A stretch of DNA of 64,000 bases from Actinopolymorpha alba DSM 45243 (GCF_000373925.1 NZ_KB892708.1:186001-250000), one strand, 5' to 3'. Positions 8,863-18,168 are shown, numbered from the stretch's first letter. Program-made: numbers and translations. Notes: generated from the letters alone by a model not told the origin.

Positions 8863-9656
8863 TCAGCCGCGCGCAGGCAGGGGTCGACCTCGAACGATGA
8901 GGAAGCCGATGCCGAGCGCCAACAGTTGCACCGCCGCGGCGACCAACAGAAGGCCCGCGCCTCCAAGCGGCGACGCCATCGCACCAGCCGCCGCCGAGCC
9001 GATCGCCGCGAACAGCACCAGCGCGAACGGGTACGTCGGGCTGATCGCGGCCACACCAAGCAGGAGACCAGTGGCGAGCACGCTGAGGGAAACGATTCTC
9101 ACGGCATGCTCGGCGCGGGGCGGGGCGGACCGAGAGCACGGCGGAACCCGCGAGCGCACCGAGTGTGAACGCCGACAAAGCGCGCCACCGGCGTTTGCCC
9201 GCTGGCCAAGCTCCTCGGCAAACAATGCGACGGCCAGGGGGAGCATGCCCGCCGTTCCGACGAACGATACCGTGGTGGCAAGTGTCGAGGCACCGGGCGT
9301 CGAGTCGTCAGGGGACCGGATCGCCGAGGGCGCGGCCGCGAGGCGGGCGACGGGGAGCACGCCGAAGACCTCGGCCGCCAGCACCGCCCTTGCCCCCACG
9401 AGGGCGACGGCCGTGCCCGCCGAGGTCACGCCCGCGACGAGCGCGACAAGAGTGCGGCGACAAGGTGCGGCAAGGTGGTCGCCGCGGCGAGGAGCCCGCC
9501 GATCGCGGCGCTGTCGGTGCGTTCGAGGGCAAGAAGAATGAGGGCGGTCGCGGCGCTACCGTCAGCGATCCGGGCCAACGTCGCCGCGGTGGCGTAGCGG
9601 ACAAGAACACCTCGGGAAGACTGCTCGGGCCGGGTTGGTGCGGGCGGTGGTGACAC
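8863..9656 (-). pseudogene. Decayed MFS transporter
   Basis: Minus-strand translation gives a normal MFS N-terminus (LVRYATAATLARIADGSAAT, then TTLPHLVA) that ends at 9426. Near 9450-9465 the sensible reading jumps frame into VALVAGVTSAGTAVALVGAR. It jumps again near 9181 into LSAFTLGALAGSAVLSVRP, and back near 9115 into AEHAVRIVSLSVLATGLLLG and the final helices. At least three frameshifts and a total below the usual 400 residues mark it as a pseudogene. The hydrophobic pattern of an exporter is preserved across frames, which suggests recent decay or sequence errors. Confidence 0.7.
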
Positions 9657-9771
9657 ACCGTGAGCCTGCCATTTGTGCCGGCCAAGCCCGGTGCGGCGGG
9701 CCTGACCGTAACTGGACAAGTGAGATAACTCGCCTTGTCTGCTCATCTGAGGACTGCCGACGCTGGTTGTC

Positions 9772-11325
9772 ATGACAGTGAAGATCGCCATGCTCGGAGC
9801 CGGGTCGCTGGGGTTCACCAGACGGCTCGTGCGCGACATCCTCGCAGTGCCCGAACTCACGGACACGACGTTCGCCTTCTACGACATCAACGAACGCAAC
9901 CTCGGCATGGTGACCCAACTGTGTCGCCGCGACATCGAGGCCAACCAGCTATCGGCCACCATCGAACCCACGCTCGACCGGCGGGCAGCCCTCGCTGACG
10001 CCGACTACGTGTTCTCCGTCATCAGGCAAGGTGGCCTTGACGCCTTTCGTACGGACATCGACATCCCCCTGAAGTACGGCGTCGACCAGTGCGTGGGTGA
10101 CACCCTGTGCGCCGGCGGCGTGATGTACGCCCAGCGGACCATCCCCGCCCTGCTGGACTTCTGCAAAGACATCCGCGAGGTCGCCAAGCCGGATGTGCTG
10201 TTCCTCAACTATTCCAATCCGATGGCGATGAACACCTGGGCCTGCAACGAGTATGGCGGTGTCAACACCGTCGGACTCTGCCACGGCGTCCAGGGAGGAC
10301 ACTGGCAGATCACCCAGTGCATCGAGCACTGGGCGCGCCGCGAAGGACTCATCGGCCCGGACGAGAAACTCCACCGCCGCGACGTCGACATTGTCGCCGC
10401 CGGAATCAACCACCAGACGTGGTACGTCAAGGTTCAGTGGCGCGGGATGGACATGATTCCGCGCATGCTCGAGTTGTTCGAAGGGCATCCGACGTATCCG
10501 CAGACCGAGAAGGTACGAATCGACGTACTCCGGCGGTTCGGCTACTACAGCACCGAGTCGAACGGCCACCTGTCCGAGTACCTTCCGTGGTATCGCAAGC
10601 GGGCAGAGGAGATCCCGCAGTGGATCGACCTGTCGAGCTGGATCAACGGTGAGACCGGTGGTTACCTGCGGGTGTGCACCGAGGGCCGGAACTGGTTCGA
10701 GACCGATTTCCCCAACTGGCTCAAGGAAGATCCGAAATCCATCAACGCTGACAGCCGCAGCGAGGAACACGGGTCGTACATCATCGAGGCGCTCGAGACC
10801 GGCCGGGTCTATCGCGGACACTTCAACGTCGTCAACCACGGCATCATCACCAACGTCCCGCAGGGGAGTGTGGTGGAGGTTCCGGGGTACGTCGACCGCA
10901 ACGGCATCAACATTCCGGTCGTGGGCGATCTCCCGCTGGCCTGCGCCGCCACCTGCGCGGCCAGCATCCGAGTGCAGGAGATGGGCAAGGAGGCGGCCGT
11001 TCACGCCGACGTGACCCTGCTCAAGCAGGCGATGCTGCACGACCCGCTGGTGGGTGCGGTCTGCAACCCCGAAGAGGTGTGGCAGATGACCGACGAGATG
11101 CTGGTCGAGCAGGCGCGCTGGCTACCGCAGTACGCCGAGGAGATTCCGGCGGCGGGGAAGCGGTTGGCGGACGCGGTGAAGAACGGCACGCGGGTCAGGA
11201 CCGTCGAAACAGAAGGAGCGGCCCGGTTGCACACCAAGTCCGTGGAGGAGATGGCGGCCGACCGTGCGGCGGCCCGATCGAACGCGGCCGCCGCTGACAA
11301 GGCCGGCATGACTAAGGCGGGATAG
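9772..11325 (+). CDS. Glycoside hydrolase family 4 enzyme (LplD/MelA-like)
   Basis: GH4 enzymes cleave glycosidic bonds by an NAD+- and Mn2+-dependent oxidation-elimination mechanism. The Rossmann motif LGAGSLGF is at residues 8-15 and NYSNPMA at 146-152. The metal ligands appear as Cys170-His171 (GLCHGVQGG) and His214 (GINHQ). At 517 residues it is longer than the usual 430-480, because of an Ala/Lys-rich tail. Members act on alpha-glucosides, alpha-galactosides or uronides (Bacillus LplD is an alpha-galacturonidase); the substrate here is not decided. A short inverted repeat, GACAAG (9715) with CTTGTC (9734), lies 33 bp upstream and could be an operator. Confidence 0.88.
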   Translation: MTVKIAMLGAGSLGFTRRLVRDILAVPELTDTTFAFYDINERNLGMVTQLCRRDIEANQLSATIEPTLDRRAALADADYVFSVIRQGGLDAFRTDIDIPLKYGVDQCVGDTLCAGGVMYAQRTIPALLDFCKDIREVAKPDVLFLNYSNPMAMNTWACNEYGGVNTVGLCHGVQGGHWQITQCIEHWARREGLIGPDEKLHRRDVDIVAAGINHQTWYVKVQWRGMDMIPRMLELFEGHPTYPQTEKVRIDVLRRFGYYSTESNGHLSEYLPWYRKRAEEIPQWIDLSSWINGETGGYLRVCTEGRNWFETDFPNWLKEDPKSINADSRSEEHGSYIIEALETGRVYRGHFNVVNHGIITNVPQGSVVEVPGYVDRNGINIPVVGDLPLACAATCAASIRVQEMGKEAAVHADVTLLKQAMLHDPLVGAVCNPEEVWQMTDEMLVEQARWLPQYAEEIPAAGKRLADAVKNGTRVRTVETEGAARLHTKSVEEMAADRAAARSNAAAADKAGMTKAG

Positions 11326-11397
11326 GCGTTCCGCGCGTGGAGGCGGCGCGGGCGCCCGCCTCAGGAGCCGCCACGCTGTGGCAGCGCGGAAGCGCCC

Positions 11398-12126
11398 TCA
11401 GCGTGGCGGCGCGCACGCCGCGACGAGCGCGCGGCGGGACGCCGACTCGAGGTGGCGAAGCGCCCGGCGCCGCGACTCCGCCTCGAACAGCGTGGTCGCG
11501 CCACCGTCGTCGGTGAGCGCGAGGTCGCAGACGAGAAGGCAGCGTCGAGCCCGGGCGGCGAGTTCCTCCGCCCGGGCCGAGTAGCCCGGGGGTAGTCCGT
11601 CGCTGGCCCCTCCGCCCACCGCGCGGAGATCGATCAGCGCCTCGGCCACGCCTGGCCGCCAACGCGCCACGTCGAGTCCGGCGAGTGCGTCAATCACCTC
11701 TTGCAGGGTGTGTGCGAGTTCCAGTGCCGTTTCGGCGAACGCCACCGGAACCGGCGGGTTCGCACGATAGACCTGCCACTGCACTCCCGCACCGGCGACG
11801 TGTGGCACCAGGCCGAGCGCGGAACCCTCGCACACCACCGCCTCACCCGTGTCGACCGCCAACTCGGTGAACTCGCGGGGCCCGGCAAGACCGAGCGGGT
11901 CGCCCGGCGCGGGCAGAGCCAACGCCACGGCCCGGGTGCCGAGGTTGCGCAACGCACCAAGACCGAGCACCAGCGGCAGCGGCTCGCTTTGTCCGGGTAG
12001 GTCGATGAGGTGATGGGCGGTGTCGTCGGCCCGGATCGCCTCGCCAGCGTCGTCGAGGCTGGTGGTGCCGGCCAGCCAGGCGTTCGTCCATGAGGCGAAG
12101 CGCGCGGCGCGAGGCAGCGTGTACAT
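11398..12126 (-). CDS. Conserved actinobacterial protein of unknown function
   Basis: The 242-residue product begins MYTLPRAARFASWTNAWLAG; this ATG at 12126 is chosen because upstream codons run into the promoter of the divergent ABC gene. It has no signal peptide or clear transmembrane helix. The middle reads like a soluble alpha/beta protein (ALALPAPGDPLGL, then VVCEGSALGLVPHV), and the C-terminal third is alanine- and arginine-rich and helical. I do not recognise the family. It shares a 100-bp divergent promoter region with the ABC ATPase at 12227. Confidence 0.7.
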   Translation of the reverse strand: MYTLPRAARFASWTNAWLAGTTSLDDAGEAIRADDTAHHLIDLPGQSEPLPLVLGLGALRNLGTRAVALALPAPGDPLGLAGPREFTELAVDTGEAVVCEGSALGLVPHVAGAGVQWQVYRANPPVPVAFAETALELAHTLQEVIDALAGLDVARWRPGVAEALIDLRAVGGGASDGLPPGYSARAEELAARARRCLLVCDLALTDDGGATTLFEAESRRRALRHLESASRRALVAACAPPR

Positions 12127-12226
12127 GCTCACCAGCCTAGGGCTGTCTGATGGTGAGGTACGCCGCGCGGCGGCCGGCTCCGACCGATCGAACGCCCTGG
12201 TACGTCGTGCCGTAAGTTGTGCGTCC

Positions 12227-13009
12227 ATGGGCCCCGTTCTCGAGCTCACTGACGTCACGATCACCCGCAATGGCACCAAGCTGCTGGATCGCGTTACCTG
12301 GTCGGTCGACCCGAGCGACCGCTGGGTAGTGCTCGGACCGAACGGCGCCGGCAAGACGACCCTCCTGCAGATCGCTTCGGCACGCATGCACCCGACCAGT
12401 GGGACCGCGACGCTCCTCGGCGAGACGCTCGGGTCGGTCGACGTCTTCGAGTTGCGCCCGCGCATCGGCCTGACCAGCGCCGCGGTGGCCGACCGGATCC
12501 CCCGGCACGAACGCGTTCACGACGTGGTCGTCTCGGCGTCGTACGCCGTCCTCGGTCGCTGGCGCGAGCGTTACGACGATCTTGACCATGATCGGGCCCG
12601 CCTCCTGCTGGCCTGGCTCGGTGTCGGGGAGTACGCCGACCGCACCTTCGGGACTCTCTCCGAAGGAGAACGCAAACGGGTTCAGATCGCCCGAGCCCTG
12701 ATGGCCGATCCTGAGCTGCTCCTGCTCGACGAGCCCGCTGCCGGGCTCGACCTCGCGGGCCGCGAGAGCCTGGTCCGCACCCTCCACCAGATCGCGGCTG
12801 ACCCGACAGCCCCGGCGACGGCCCTGGTGACGCACCACGTCGAGGAGATCCCGCCGAGCTTCACGCACGTCATTCTTCTGCGGGCGGGCGCGATCGTGTC
12901 GGCGGGACCGATCAACGACGTTCTCAGCTCGGCCGCGTTGTCCGAAACATTCGGGATGTCCCTGAAGCTTGTGCGCTCGGGCACGCGTTACACCGCCCGC
13001 GCGGCGTAA
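12227..13009 (+). CDS. Stand-alone ABC transporter ATP-binding protein
   Basis: The 260-residue ATPase has Walker A (LGPNGAGKTTLL) near residue 40, the signature LSEGERKRVQIARAL, Walker B (LLLLDEPAAGLD) and the switch histidine (LVTHHVEEIP). The ATG at 12227 gives the canonical beta-strand opening (LELTDVTITRNG); the open frame extends further upstream but has no ABC-like sequence. The protein is closest in style to ModF/iron-siderophore type ATPases, which often lack an adjacent permease in actinobacteria. No permease gene is nearby, so its transport partner is unknown. Confidence 0.88.
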   Translation: MGPVLELTDVTITRNGTKLLDRVTWSVDPSDRWVVLGPNGAGKTTLLQIASARMHPTSGTATLLGETLGSVDVFELRPRIGLTSAAVADRIPRHERVHDVVVSASYAVLGRWRERYDDLDHDRARLLLAWLGVGEYADRTFGTLSEGERKRVQIARALMADPELLLLDEPAAGLDLAGRESLVRTLHQIAADPTAPATALVTHHVEEIPPSFTHVILLRAGAIVSAGPINDVLSSAALSETFGMSLKLVRSGTRYTARAA

Positions 13010-13118
13010 GGCCGAATGGCGGGATGATGTAAGCCGGAATGGCGTAAGGCGGAAAATCGTGCGGTTCTGTGCCCTCCGGGCATCCCGGATCGACCTCGTG
13101 ATCGCGTAGATTCTGACT

Positions 13119-13592
13119 ATGAGCAACCTGCTCAACTGGTTGGGCGACAATCTGTGGGTCGCGTGGATCGTCGTGGCCGGGCTGCTCGCTGCGATCGAGC
13201 TGCTCACCCTCGACCTGATCTTCCTGATGCTCGCGGCGGGCGCCGTCGCGGGCGCGGGTGCCGCGATCCTTGGCGCGGGACCGGTGATCTCGATCCTGGT
13301 CGCCGTGGTTTTCGCGCTGAGCATGCTCGGTGTCGTACGACCGGTGGCCATACGCCATCTGAAGCAGGGACCCGGTGTGCGTACCGGCATCGCCGCGCTG
13401 GTAGGTAAGACAGGAGTGGTGGTCGAGCCGGTGCACGCGAATGGTGGCAGGGTCAAGATCGGGGGCGAGGTCTGGACCGCTCGTCCTTACGATGACCAGC
13501 TGACCATCGAGGCGGGCAAGACCGTCGACGTTCTCACCATCGAGGGCGTCACCGCGTATGTCCATGAATCGGAGAAGCCGTGGCTTTCCTAG
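13119..13592 (+). CDS. NfeD-like membrane protein
   Basis: The 157-residue protein has two or three N-terminal hydrophobic helices (from VAWIVVAGLLAAIELLT) and a C-terminal OB-fold-like domain (residues 85-150). That domain contains GKTGVVVEPVHANGGRVKIG and the NfeD-type GEVWTARP. NfeD proteins pair with SPFH/stomatin proteins, and here the SPFH gene follows with a 13-bp overlap. The pair probably acts together in membrane organisation or quality control. Confidence 0.92.
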   Translation: MSNLLNWLGDNLWVAWIVVAGLLAAIELLTLDLIFLMLAAGAVAGAGAAILGAGPVISILVAVVFALSMLGVVRPVAIRHLKQGPGVRTGIAALVGKTGVVVEPVHANGGRVKIGGEVWTARPYDDQLTIEAGKTVDVLTIEGVTAYVHESEKPWLS

Positions 13593-14758
13593 TTACCGTC
13601 GCAGTCTTGGCCCTGCTCGCCATCATCATCCTGGCGCGCTCGGTCAAGATCATCCCGCAGGCGCGGGCCGGCATCGTCGAGCGTCTCGGACGCTATGCGC
13701 GCTCACTTGGCCCGGGCCTGTCGGTCATCGTCCCCTTCATCGACAACGTCCGTTACACGATCGACCTCCGCGAGCAGGTGGTGTCGTTCCCTCCGCAGAA
13801 CGTCATCACGGAGGACAACCTCGTCGTCGCCATCGACACGGTTATCTACTTCCAGGTGACCGACCCGGTGCGCGCCACCTATGAGATCGCCAACTACATC
13901 CAGGCGATCGAGCAGCTCACCCAGACCACCTTGCGCAACATCGTCGGTGGCATGGACCTCGAGCGCGCCCTGACCAGCCGCGAGGAGATCAACACCGCGC
14001 TGGGCACGATCCTCGACGAGGCGACGGGCAAGTGGGGCGTCAAGGTCAACCGCGTTGAGCTGAAGGGGATCGACCCGCCGCCGTCCATCCAGGACTCGAT
14101 GGAGAAGCAGATGCGCGCCGACCGCGACAAGCGCGCGGCGGTGCTTACGGCCGAAGGCGTGCGGCAGTCGGCGATCCTGACCGCCGAAGGTGAGAAGCAG
14201 GCGGCGATTCTCTCGGCCGAGGGTGAGCGGCAGTCGCAGATCCTGCGGGCGCAGGCACAGCGGGAGGCCCAGATCCTGCGCGCCCAAGGTGAGGCGCAGG
14301 CGATCGAAACCGTGTTCAACGCCATCCACGACGGCCAACCCGACCAGGCGCTGCTGTCGTACCAATACCTCCAGATGCTGCCCCAGATCGCACAGGGTGA
14401 CTCCAACAAGCTCTGGATCGTGCCGAGTGAGATCGGCAAGGCGCTCGAGGGCATCGGCTCGATGGTGGGCAAGTTCGGTGAGCAGGTCCCGCTGACCACA
14501 CCGCCAAGCGAGGACGGTCGTGCCCGTGCGGCGCGCAGTCAGGTCAAGGCCATCGCCGAAGCGGAGGAGCAGACCGGCGAGGCGCTGCAGTCCGCGGAGG
14601 ATGAGGTGGCCACCGCGATCGCGGCGGCCGAAGATGCGGCGAAGGGCGGCCTTGGCACCTCCCGCGGGTCGACGGACGGCGGACGAGCGCTCGGTAAGGG
14701 CGTACCCACCAAGTCGGCCGGAACCCAACAGGGCGCGGAGGACACCAGTCCCGAGTGA
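13580..14758 (+). CDS. SPFH/band 7 (stomatin-like) membrane protein
   Basis: A GTG start at 13580 gives an N-terminal helix (MAFLVTVAVLALLAIIIL). The SPFH domain follows, with the hallmark IPQARAGIVERLGRYARSL and VPFIDNVRYTIDLREQ. A long charged coiled coil (about residues 180-250) carries tandem repeats of the type ILTAEGEKQAAILSAEGERQ. The C-terminus is low-complexity, rich in Ala, Glu and Gly. It overlaps the NfeD gene, and the following TauE gene overlaps its stop, so the three are translationally linked. The likely role is as an oligomeric membrane scaffold. Confidence 0.93.
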   Translation: MAFLVTVAVLALLAIIILARSVKIIPQARAGIVERLGRYARSLGPGLSVIVPFIDNVRYTIDLREQVVSFPPQNVITEDNLVVAIDTVIYFQVTDPVRATYEIANYIQAIEQLTQTTLRNIVGGMDLERALTSREEINTALGTILDEATGKWGVKVNRVELKGIDPPPSIQDSMEKQMRADRDKRAAVLTAEGVRQSAILTAEGEKQAAILSAEGERQSQILRAQAQREAQILRAQGEAQAIETVFNAIHDGQPDQALLSYQYLQMLPQIAQGDSNKLWIVPSEIGKALEGIGSMVGKFGEQVPLTTPPSEDGRARAARSQVKAIAEAEEQTGEALQSAEDEVATAIAAAEDAAKGGLGTSRGSTDGGRALGKGVPTKSAGTQQGAEDTSPE

Positions 14759-15513
14759 GCATTTGGGAGATTCTCGCCACCTTCCTCGCGGGGGTGGCCG
14801 CGGGCACGATCAATGCCGTCGTTGGGTCGGGAACCCTGATCACGTTCCCGACCCTTGTGGCGTTCGGTTTGCCACCAATCACCGCGAACGTCTCCAATAC
14901 GGTCGGGCTCTTTCCAGGATCGGGTGCGGCCGCCTGGGGCTACCGGCGAGAGCTCGCCGGACAGGGCCGGCGGTTGGTCCGCCTCGGTATCGCGGCGGTC
15001 CTGGGGGCGCTGACGGGCGCCATGCTTCTGCTGCGGTTGCCGGCGAGCGCGTTCAACATGATCGTTCCGGTGCTGGTCGCTCTCGGATGCGTGCTTGTCG
15101 TGCTCCAGCCACGGATCTCGCGGTGGGTGGCCGAACGCCGTACCCAACCGGCTCACGACAACGGCGGGTGGTCCACCCTGGTGCTGGTCTATCTGACCGG
15201 CGTCTACGGCGGCTATTTCGGCGCCGCCCAGGGTGTCCTGCTGATCGCCATCCTCGGGATCAGCCTCGACGAGACCCTCCAGCGGGTGAACGCCGCCAAG
15301 AACGTCCTCGCCGGTCTCGCCAACCTGGTGGCCGCGGTGATCTTCGTTCTCATCGCGCACATCGCGTGGGCGAGTGCGGGGCTCATCGCGATCGGTTCGA
15401 TCGCGGGCGGCCTGCTCGGTGCCCACGTTGGTCGTAAGCTCCCGCCCACCGTTCTGCGGGGCGTGATCGTCGTGGTGGGTGTCGTTGCGATCGTCATGCT
15501 GCTTCGCAGGTGA
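14755..15513 (+). CDS. TauE/SafE family sulfite/sulfonate exporter
   Basis: The 252-residue integral membrane protein has the TauE/SafE (DUF81) pattern, with two repeats of about four helices. It opens with LAGVAAGTINAVVGSGTLITFP, the family's conserved first loop, and the second repeat has GVYGGYFGAAQGVLLIA. Members move anions such as sulfite or sulfoacetate, but the substrate here is unknown. The GTG start sits in a 4-bp overlap with the SPFH stop. A hairpin at 15516 follows the stop at once and probably ends the transcript. Confidence 0.9.
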   Translation: MSIWEILATFLAGVAAGTINAVVGSGTLITFPTLVAFGLPPITANVSNTVGLFPGSGAAAWGYRRELAGQGRRLVRLGIAAVLGALTGAMLLLRLPASAFNMIVPVLVALGCVLVVLQPRISRWVAERRTQPAHDNGGWSTLVLVYLTGVYGGYFGAAQGVLLIAILGISLDETLQRVNAAKNVLAGLANLVAAVIFVLIAHIAWASAGLIAIGSIAGGLLGAHVGRKLPPTVLRGVIVVVGVVAIVMLLRR

Positions 15514-15515
15514 GC

Positions 15516-15536
15516 GAGCCGACGTGACGTCGGCTC
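15516..15536. terminator. Hairpin at the end of the NfeD-SPFH-TauE unit
   Basis: GAGCCGACGT (15516-15525) and ACGTCGGCTC (15527-15536) form a perfect 10-bp inverted repeat around a single G, 2 bp after the TauE stop codon. No U-run follows, as is common for high-GC terminators. Confidence 0.5.
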
Positions 15537-15654
15537 CTCGGGAGGCGAAATTCGCGCGAAGTGGGCGGTCCGGCGACGAACTCCAGTCGCCCCAGGGGCG
15601 TTGACCCGATAGCGTTCACTCGGAGCGAGCAGCCCAGCGAATGGGGGAGATGTC

Positions 15655-16686
15655 ATGACCGAAGATCGACCGGCGCGTTCCCGCCTCACGCTCACCGGGA
15701 TCAGCTCACGGGCCTGGGAGCATCCGGCGGACCGTGGAGCTCTGGTCGCGGTTCGGCAGCTCAAGGGGTTCGACATCGTCCTCCGCAAGCTGTCCGGCCT
15801 GATCAACGAACGCGCGTTGCGCCTGGTCTTCCTCGGGTCCGCCGTGCGCGCGGGTGACCGGCAGTTCCCGAAGGTGCACCGGGTCTTCGCCGAGGCCGCG
15901 GCCACGCTCGACGTCCGGGAGTTGCCGGAGCTTTACATCATGACCGGCCCGATGCCCAACGCGATGTGCATCGGCCTCGACAAGCCGTTCATCGTCGTCA
16001 ACAGCGGCCTGATCGACCTCCTCGACGAGGAGGAGCTGAGGTTCGTTCTGGGACATGAGCTGGGGCACGCCCAGAGCGGGCACGCGTTGTACCAATCGGT
16101 GCTGGTGTTCCTGATCAGGTTGAGCGGCGCCATCGCGTGGATGCCGCTCGGCGCCCTCGGGCTGCGGGCGATCATCGCGGCGTTGATGGAGTGGTCCCGC
16201 AAGGCTGAGTTGTCAGGCGACCGGGCTGGGCTGCTGGCCTGCCAGGACCCCGGCGCCGCGCTGCGCACCCACATGAAGCTCGCGTCCGGAGGACACCTGG
16301 AGGACGTTGACGCGACGTCGTTCCTCGCGCAGGCGGCGGAGTACGACGCCGCCGGCGACCTCCGCGACAGCGTCCTCAAACTGCTGTTGCTGGAGGCGCG
16401 CAGCCACCCGTTCCTCGCGGTCCGGGCCGCGGAGCTGCGGCACTGGGTCGACAACGGCGACTACTCGCAGATCCTCACCGGCACCTACCCACGCCGGGAG
16501 GACGACGCCGGCGCCTCGATGAGCGAGGAGGCCAAGCGGGCCGCCGATTCCTACAAGGAGACCTTCGCCCGGTCGCAGGACCCGCTCGCCAAGGTCCTCA
16601 GCGATCTCGGGGGCACCGTGGACGGCGTACGCGACAAGGTGACGGGCTGGTTCGGCAACAACCGCTCCGGCTCGTCCAGGAGCTAA
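15655..16686 (+). CDS. M48-family zinc metallopeptidase
   Basis: The catalytic motif HELGH is at residues 134-138, within FVLGHELGHAQSGH, and the third zinc ligand is the Glu of KAELSGDRAGLL, the usual M48 ExxxD context. A hydrophobic stretch (about residues 145-180) lies between them, as in HtpX/Ste24-like membrane proteases. The protein is 343 residues with a Lys/Ser-rich tail. It lacks the four-helix HtpX topology, so it may be a cytoplasmic, membrane-associated protease. A DUF985 cupin follows after 4 bp. Confidence 0.9.
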   Translation: MTEDRPARSRLTLTGISSRAWEHPADRGALVAVRQLKGFDIVLRKLSGLINERALRLVFLGSAVRAGDRQFPKVHRVFAEAAATLDVRELPELYIMTGPMPNAMCIGLDKPFIVVNSGLIDLLDEEELRFVLGHELGHAQSGHALYQSVLVFLIRLSGAIAWMPLGALGLRAIIAALMEWSRKAELSGDRAGLLACQDPGAALRTHMKLASGGHLEDVDATSFLAQAAEYDAAGDLRDSVLKLLLLEARSHPFLAVRAAELRHWVDNGDYSQILTGTYPRREDDAGASMSEEAKRAADSYKETFARSQDPLAKVLSDLGGTVDGVRDKVTGWFGNNRSGSSRS

Positions 16687-16690
16687 CGCA

Positions 16691-17128
16691 GTGGGGGACG
16701 AACGCCCAGCTCTGGCGGAGTTCCTCGATCTGGAGGCCCATCCGGAGGGCGGGTGGTTCCGCCAGACCTGGAAGGCTCCGGTGTCGTTCGTCCCCGATGG
16801 GTATCCCGGCCCCAGGGCAGCGGCGAGTGCGATCTATTTCGCCCTGCACCCGGGTGAGGAGTCGCGCTGGCACGTGGTCCGCTCGGGCGAGTTGTGGCTG
16901 TGGCACCGCGGCGGCCCGCTCCGTCTGCGGTTCGGTGGCGAGGGCGACGCCCCGGCCGAGCCCGGCGAGGAGATCCTCTTGGGTCCGGACATCGAGTCGG
17001 GGCAGCGGCCGCAGGTTGTCGTACCCGGCGGCGTCTGGCAGGCGGCCGAACCCGCGGGTGCCGAGGCGGTCCTGGTGAGCTGCGTGGTGGCGCCGGCGTT
17101 CGACTTCGCCGACTTCAGGATGCTCTGA
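16691..17128 (+). CDS. DUF985 cupin-domain protein
   Basis: This is a single cupin barrel of 145 residues. It opens with LDLEAHPEGGWFRQTWKA, the DUF985 hallmark, and continues with SAIYFALHPGEESRWHVVRS and PGGVWQAAEP. The family is related to cupins of sugar epimerase type, but no reaction is established for this branch. The GTG start lies 4 bp after the M48 stop, so the two are co-transcribed. Whether they cooperate is not evident. Confidence 0.88.
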   Translation: MGDERPALAEFLDLEAHPEGGWFRQTWKAPVSFVPDGYPGPRAAASAIYFALHPGEESRWHVVRSGELWLWHRGGPLRLRFGGEGDAPAEPGEEILLGPDIESGQRPQVVVPGGVWQAAEPAGAEAVLVSCVVAPAFDFADFRML

Positions 17129-17164
17129 GTCCGCGCGGCCCGACGGCCCGGATGATCGGAGGCG

Positions 17165-17761
17165 CTAGGCGGGTTGGCCGAGTCCGGGTAGCGCCTCGGC
17201 GTGGGGGAGCGCGAGGAGCATCCGGCCGGGCACGGTCAACTTCGACCGCCGTACGCCGCTCCCGACCACGACCGCCTCGGCCTCGGCGACCCGGGAGTCG
17301 ACGAGGATGGGCCAGCCGTCCGGAAGCCCGATCGGCGTGATCCCGCCGTACTCCATCCCGGTCAACTCGACCGCGGTGTCCATTGGTGCGAACGACGCCT
17401 TCCGCACGCCGAGGTGCCGGCGCACCACGCCGTTGACGTCGGCTCGGGTGGTCGCGAGCACCATGCACGCGGCGTAGGTGGTCTCGCCACCGCGGCGGCC
17501 GGCGATGATAACGCAGTTGGCGGACAGCTCCAGGGGGACGTCGTACGCCGCGCAGAACGCCGCGGTGTCGGCCAACTCCGCGTCGATCTCGGCGACGCGA
17601 GCCTCCCGGGCGTCAACCGAGGGCGCAGTCCAGTCACGGAGCGCGGCGGCGACAGGAGCGGCCAGCAGGTCGGGGCGGTCGGTCGCGGGTTGGGTCTTCA
17701 GGATGCCGATGGTGGGAGCCTCGTCGTTCACTCCGCCATTGTGTCGGTCCGGTCGGCTCAT
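17165..17761 (-). CDS. YbaK/EbsC-type aminoacyl-tRNA deacylase
   Basis: The 198-residue protein has the YbaK/ProX editing fold. It shows NCVIIAGRRGG and YAACMVLATTRADVNGVVRRHLG, and then the family's GMEYGGITPIGLP loop, which shapes the pocket that cleaves mischarged aminoacyl-tRNA. The start ATG at 17761 overlaps the DUF2000 stop (ATGA), so translation is coupled; a GTG at 17731 is an alternative start. The likely role is hydrolysis of mischarged tRNA, but the amino acid is not known. Confidence 0.85.
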   Translation of the reverse strand: MSRPDRHNGGVNDEAPTIGILKTQPATDRPDLLAAPVAAALRDWTAPSVDAREARVAEIDAELADTAAFCAAYDVPLELSANCVIIAGRRGGETTYAACMVLATTRADVNGVVRRHLGVRKASFAPMDTAVELTGMEYGGITPIGLPDGWPILVDSRVAEAEAVVVGSGVRRSKLTVPGRMLLALPHAEALPGLGQPA

Positions 17762-18168
17762 CCGTGCAGGCGCAGACCCTTCGTGGTCCGGTCGACCGCG
17801 TTGCGCGGGCTGTAGACGGCGACGCCGGCAAGGCTGAGCTTCTCCGACGGGACGCCGGCGACCGCGGCGCGATTGTCATCGTCGTTGTCGGTGACGAACA
17901 ACTCGTCCGTATAGACCGCCATGGCCAGCCCCCGGGTCAGCGCACGGGCATGGAGCGCGGTGAGCTGTGCGGCGTCCGCGGCGAACACCAGGACCGGCTC
18001 GCGGAACATCGGCAGGTAGCCGTTGCCTGAGCCATCGGCGTACGGCACCCCCATGATCGTCGCCGACGAGTGCGCGATCCCGCTGGCGAGAAACGCCGTG
18101 ACGTTGAGCTTCTGCCAGTCAGCGAGGTCCGAACGGATGGCCACCGCGATCTTGGTATCGAAACGCAT
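17758..18168 (-). CDS. DUF2000 domain protein
   Basis: The 136-residue protein reads FDTKIAVAIRSDLADWQKLN at the N-terminus, GVPYADGSGNGYLPMFREPV in the middle and SLAGVAVYSPRNAVDRTTKG at the end, which is the DUF2000 pattern. The fold resembles type II peptidyl-tRNA hydrolase as I recall it, but catalysis has not been shown. The start at 18168 is chosen because sequence upstream overlaps the regulator's promoter. It overlaps the YbaK-like gene by 4 bp and is divergent from an AraC regulator, which probably controls both. Confidence 0.85.
   Translation of the reverse strand: MRFDTKIAVAIRSDLADWQKLNVTAFLASGIAHSSATIMGVPYADGSGNGYLPMFREPVLVFAADAAQLTALHARALTRGLAMAVYTDELFVTDNDDDNRAAVAGVPSEKLSLAGVAVYSPRNAVDRTTKGLRLHG

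Noticed and set aside
8863-9429. Intact short membrane protein on the minus strand
   Set aside because: Neighbouring frames supply the matching upstream and middle MFS helices, so this is one piece of a frameshifted MFS gene.
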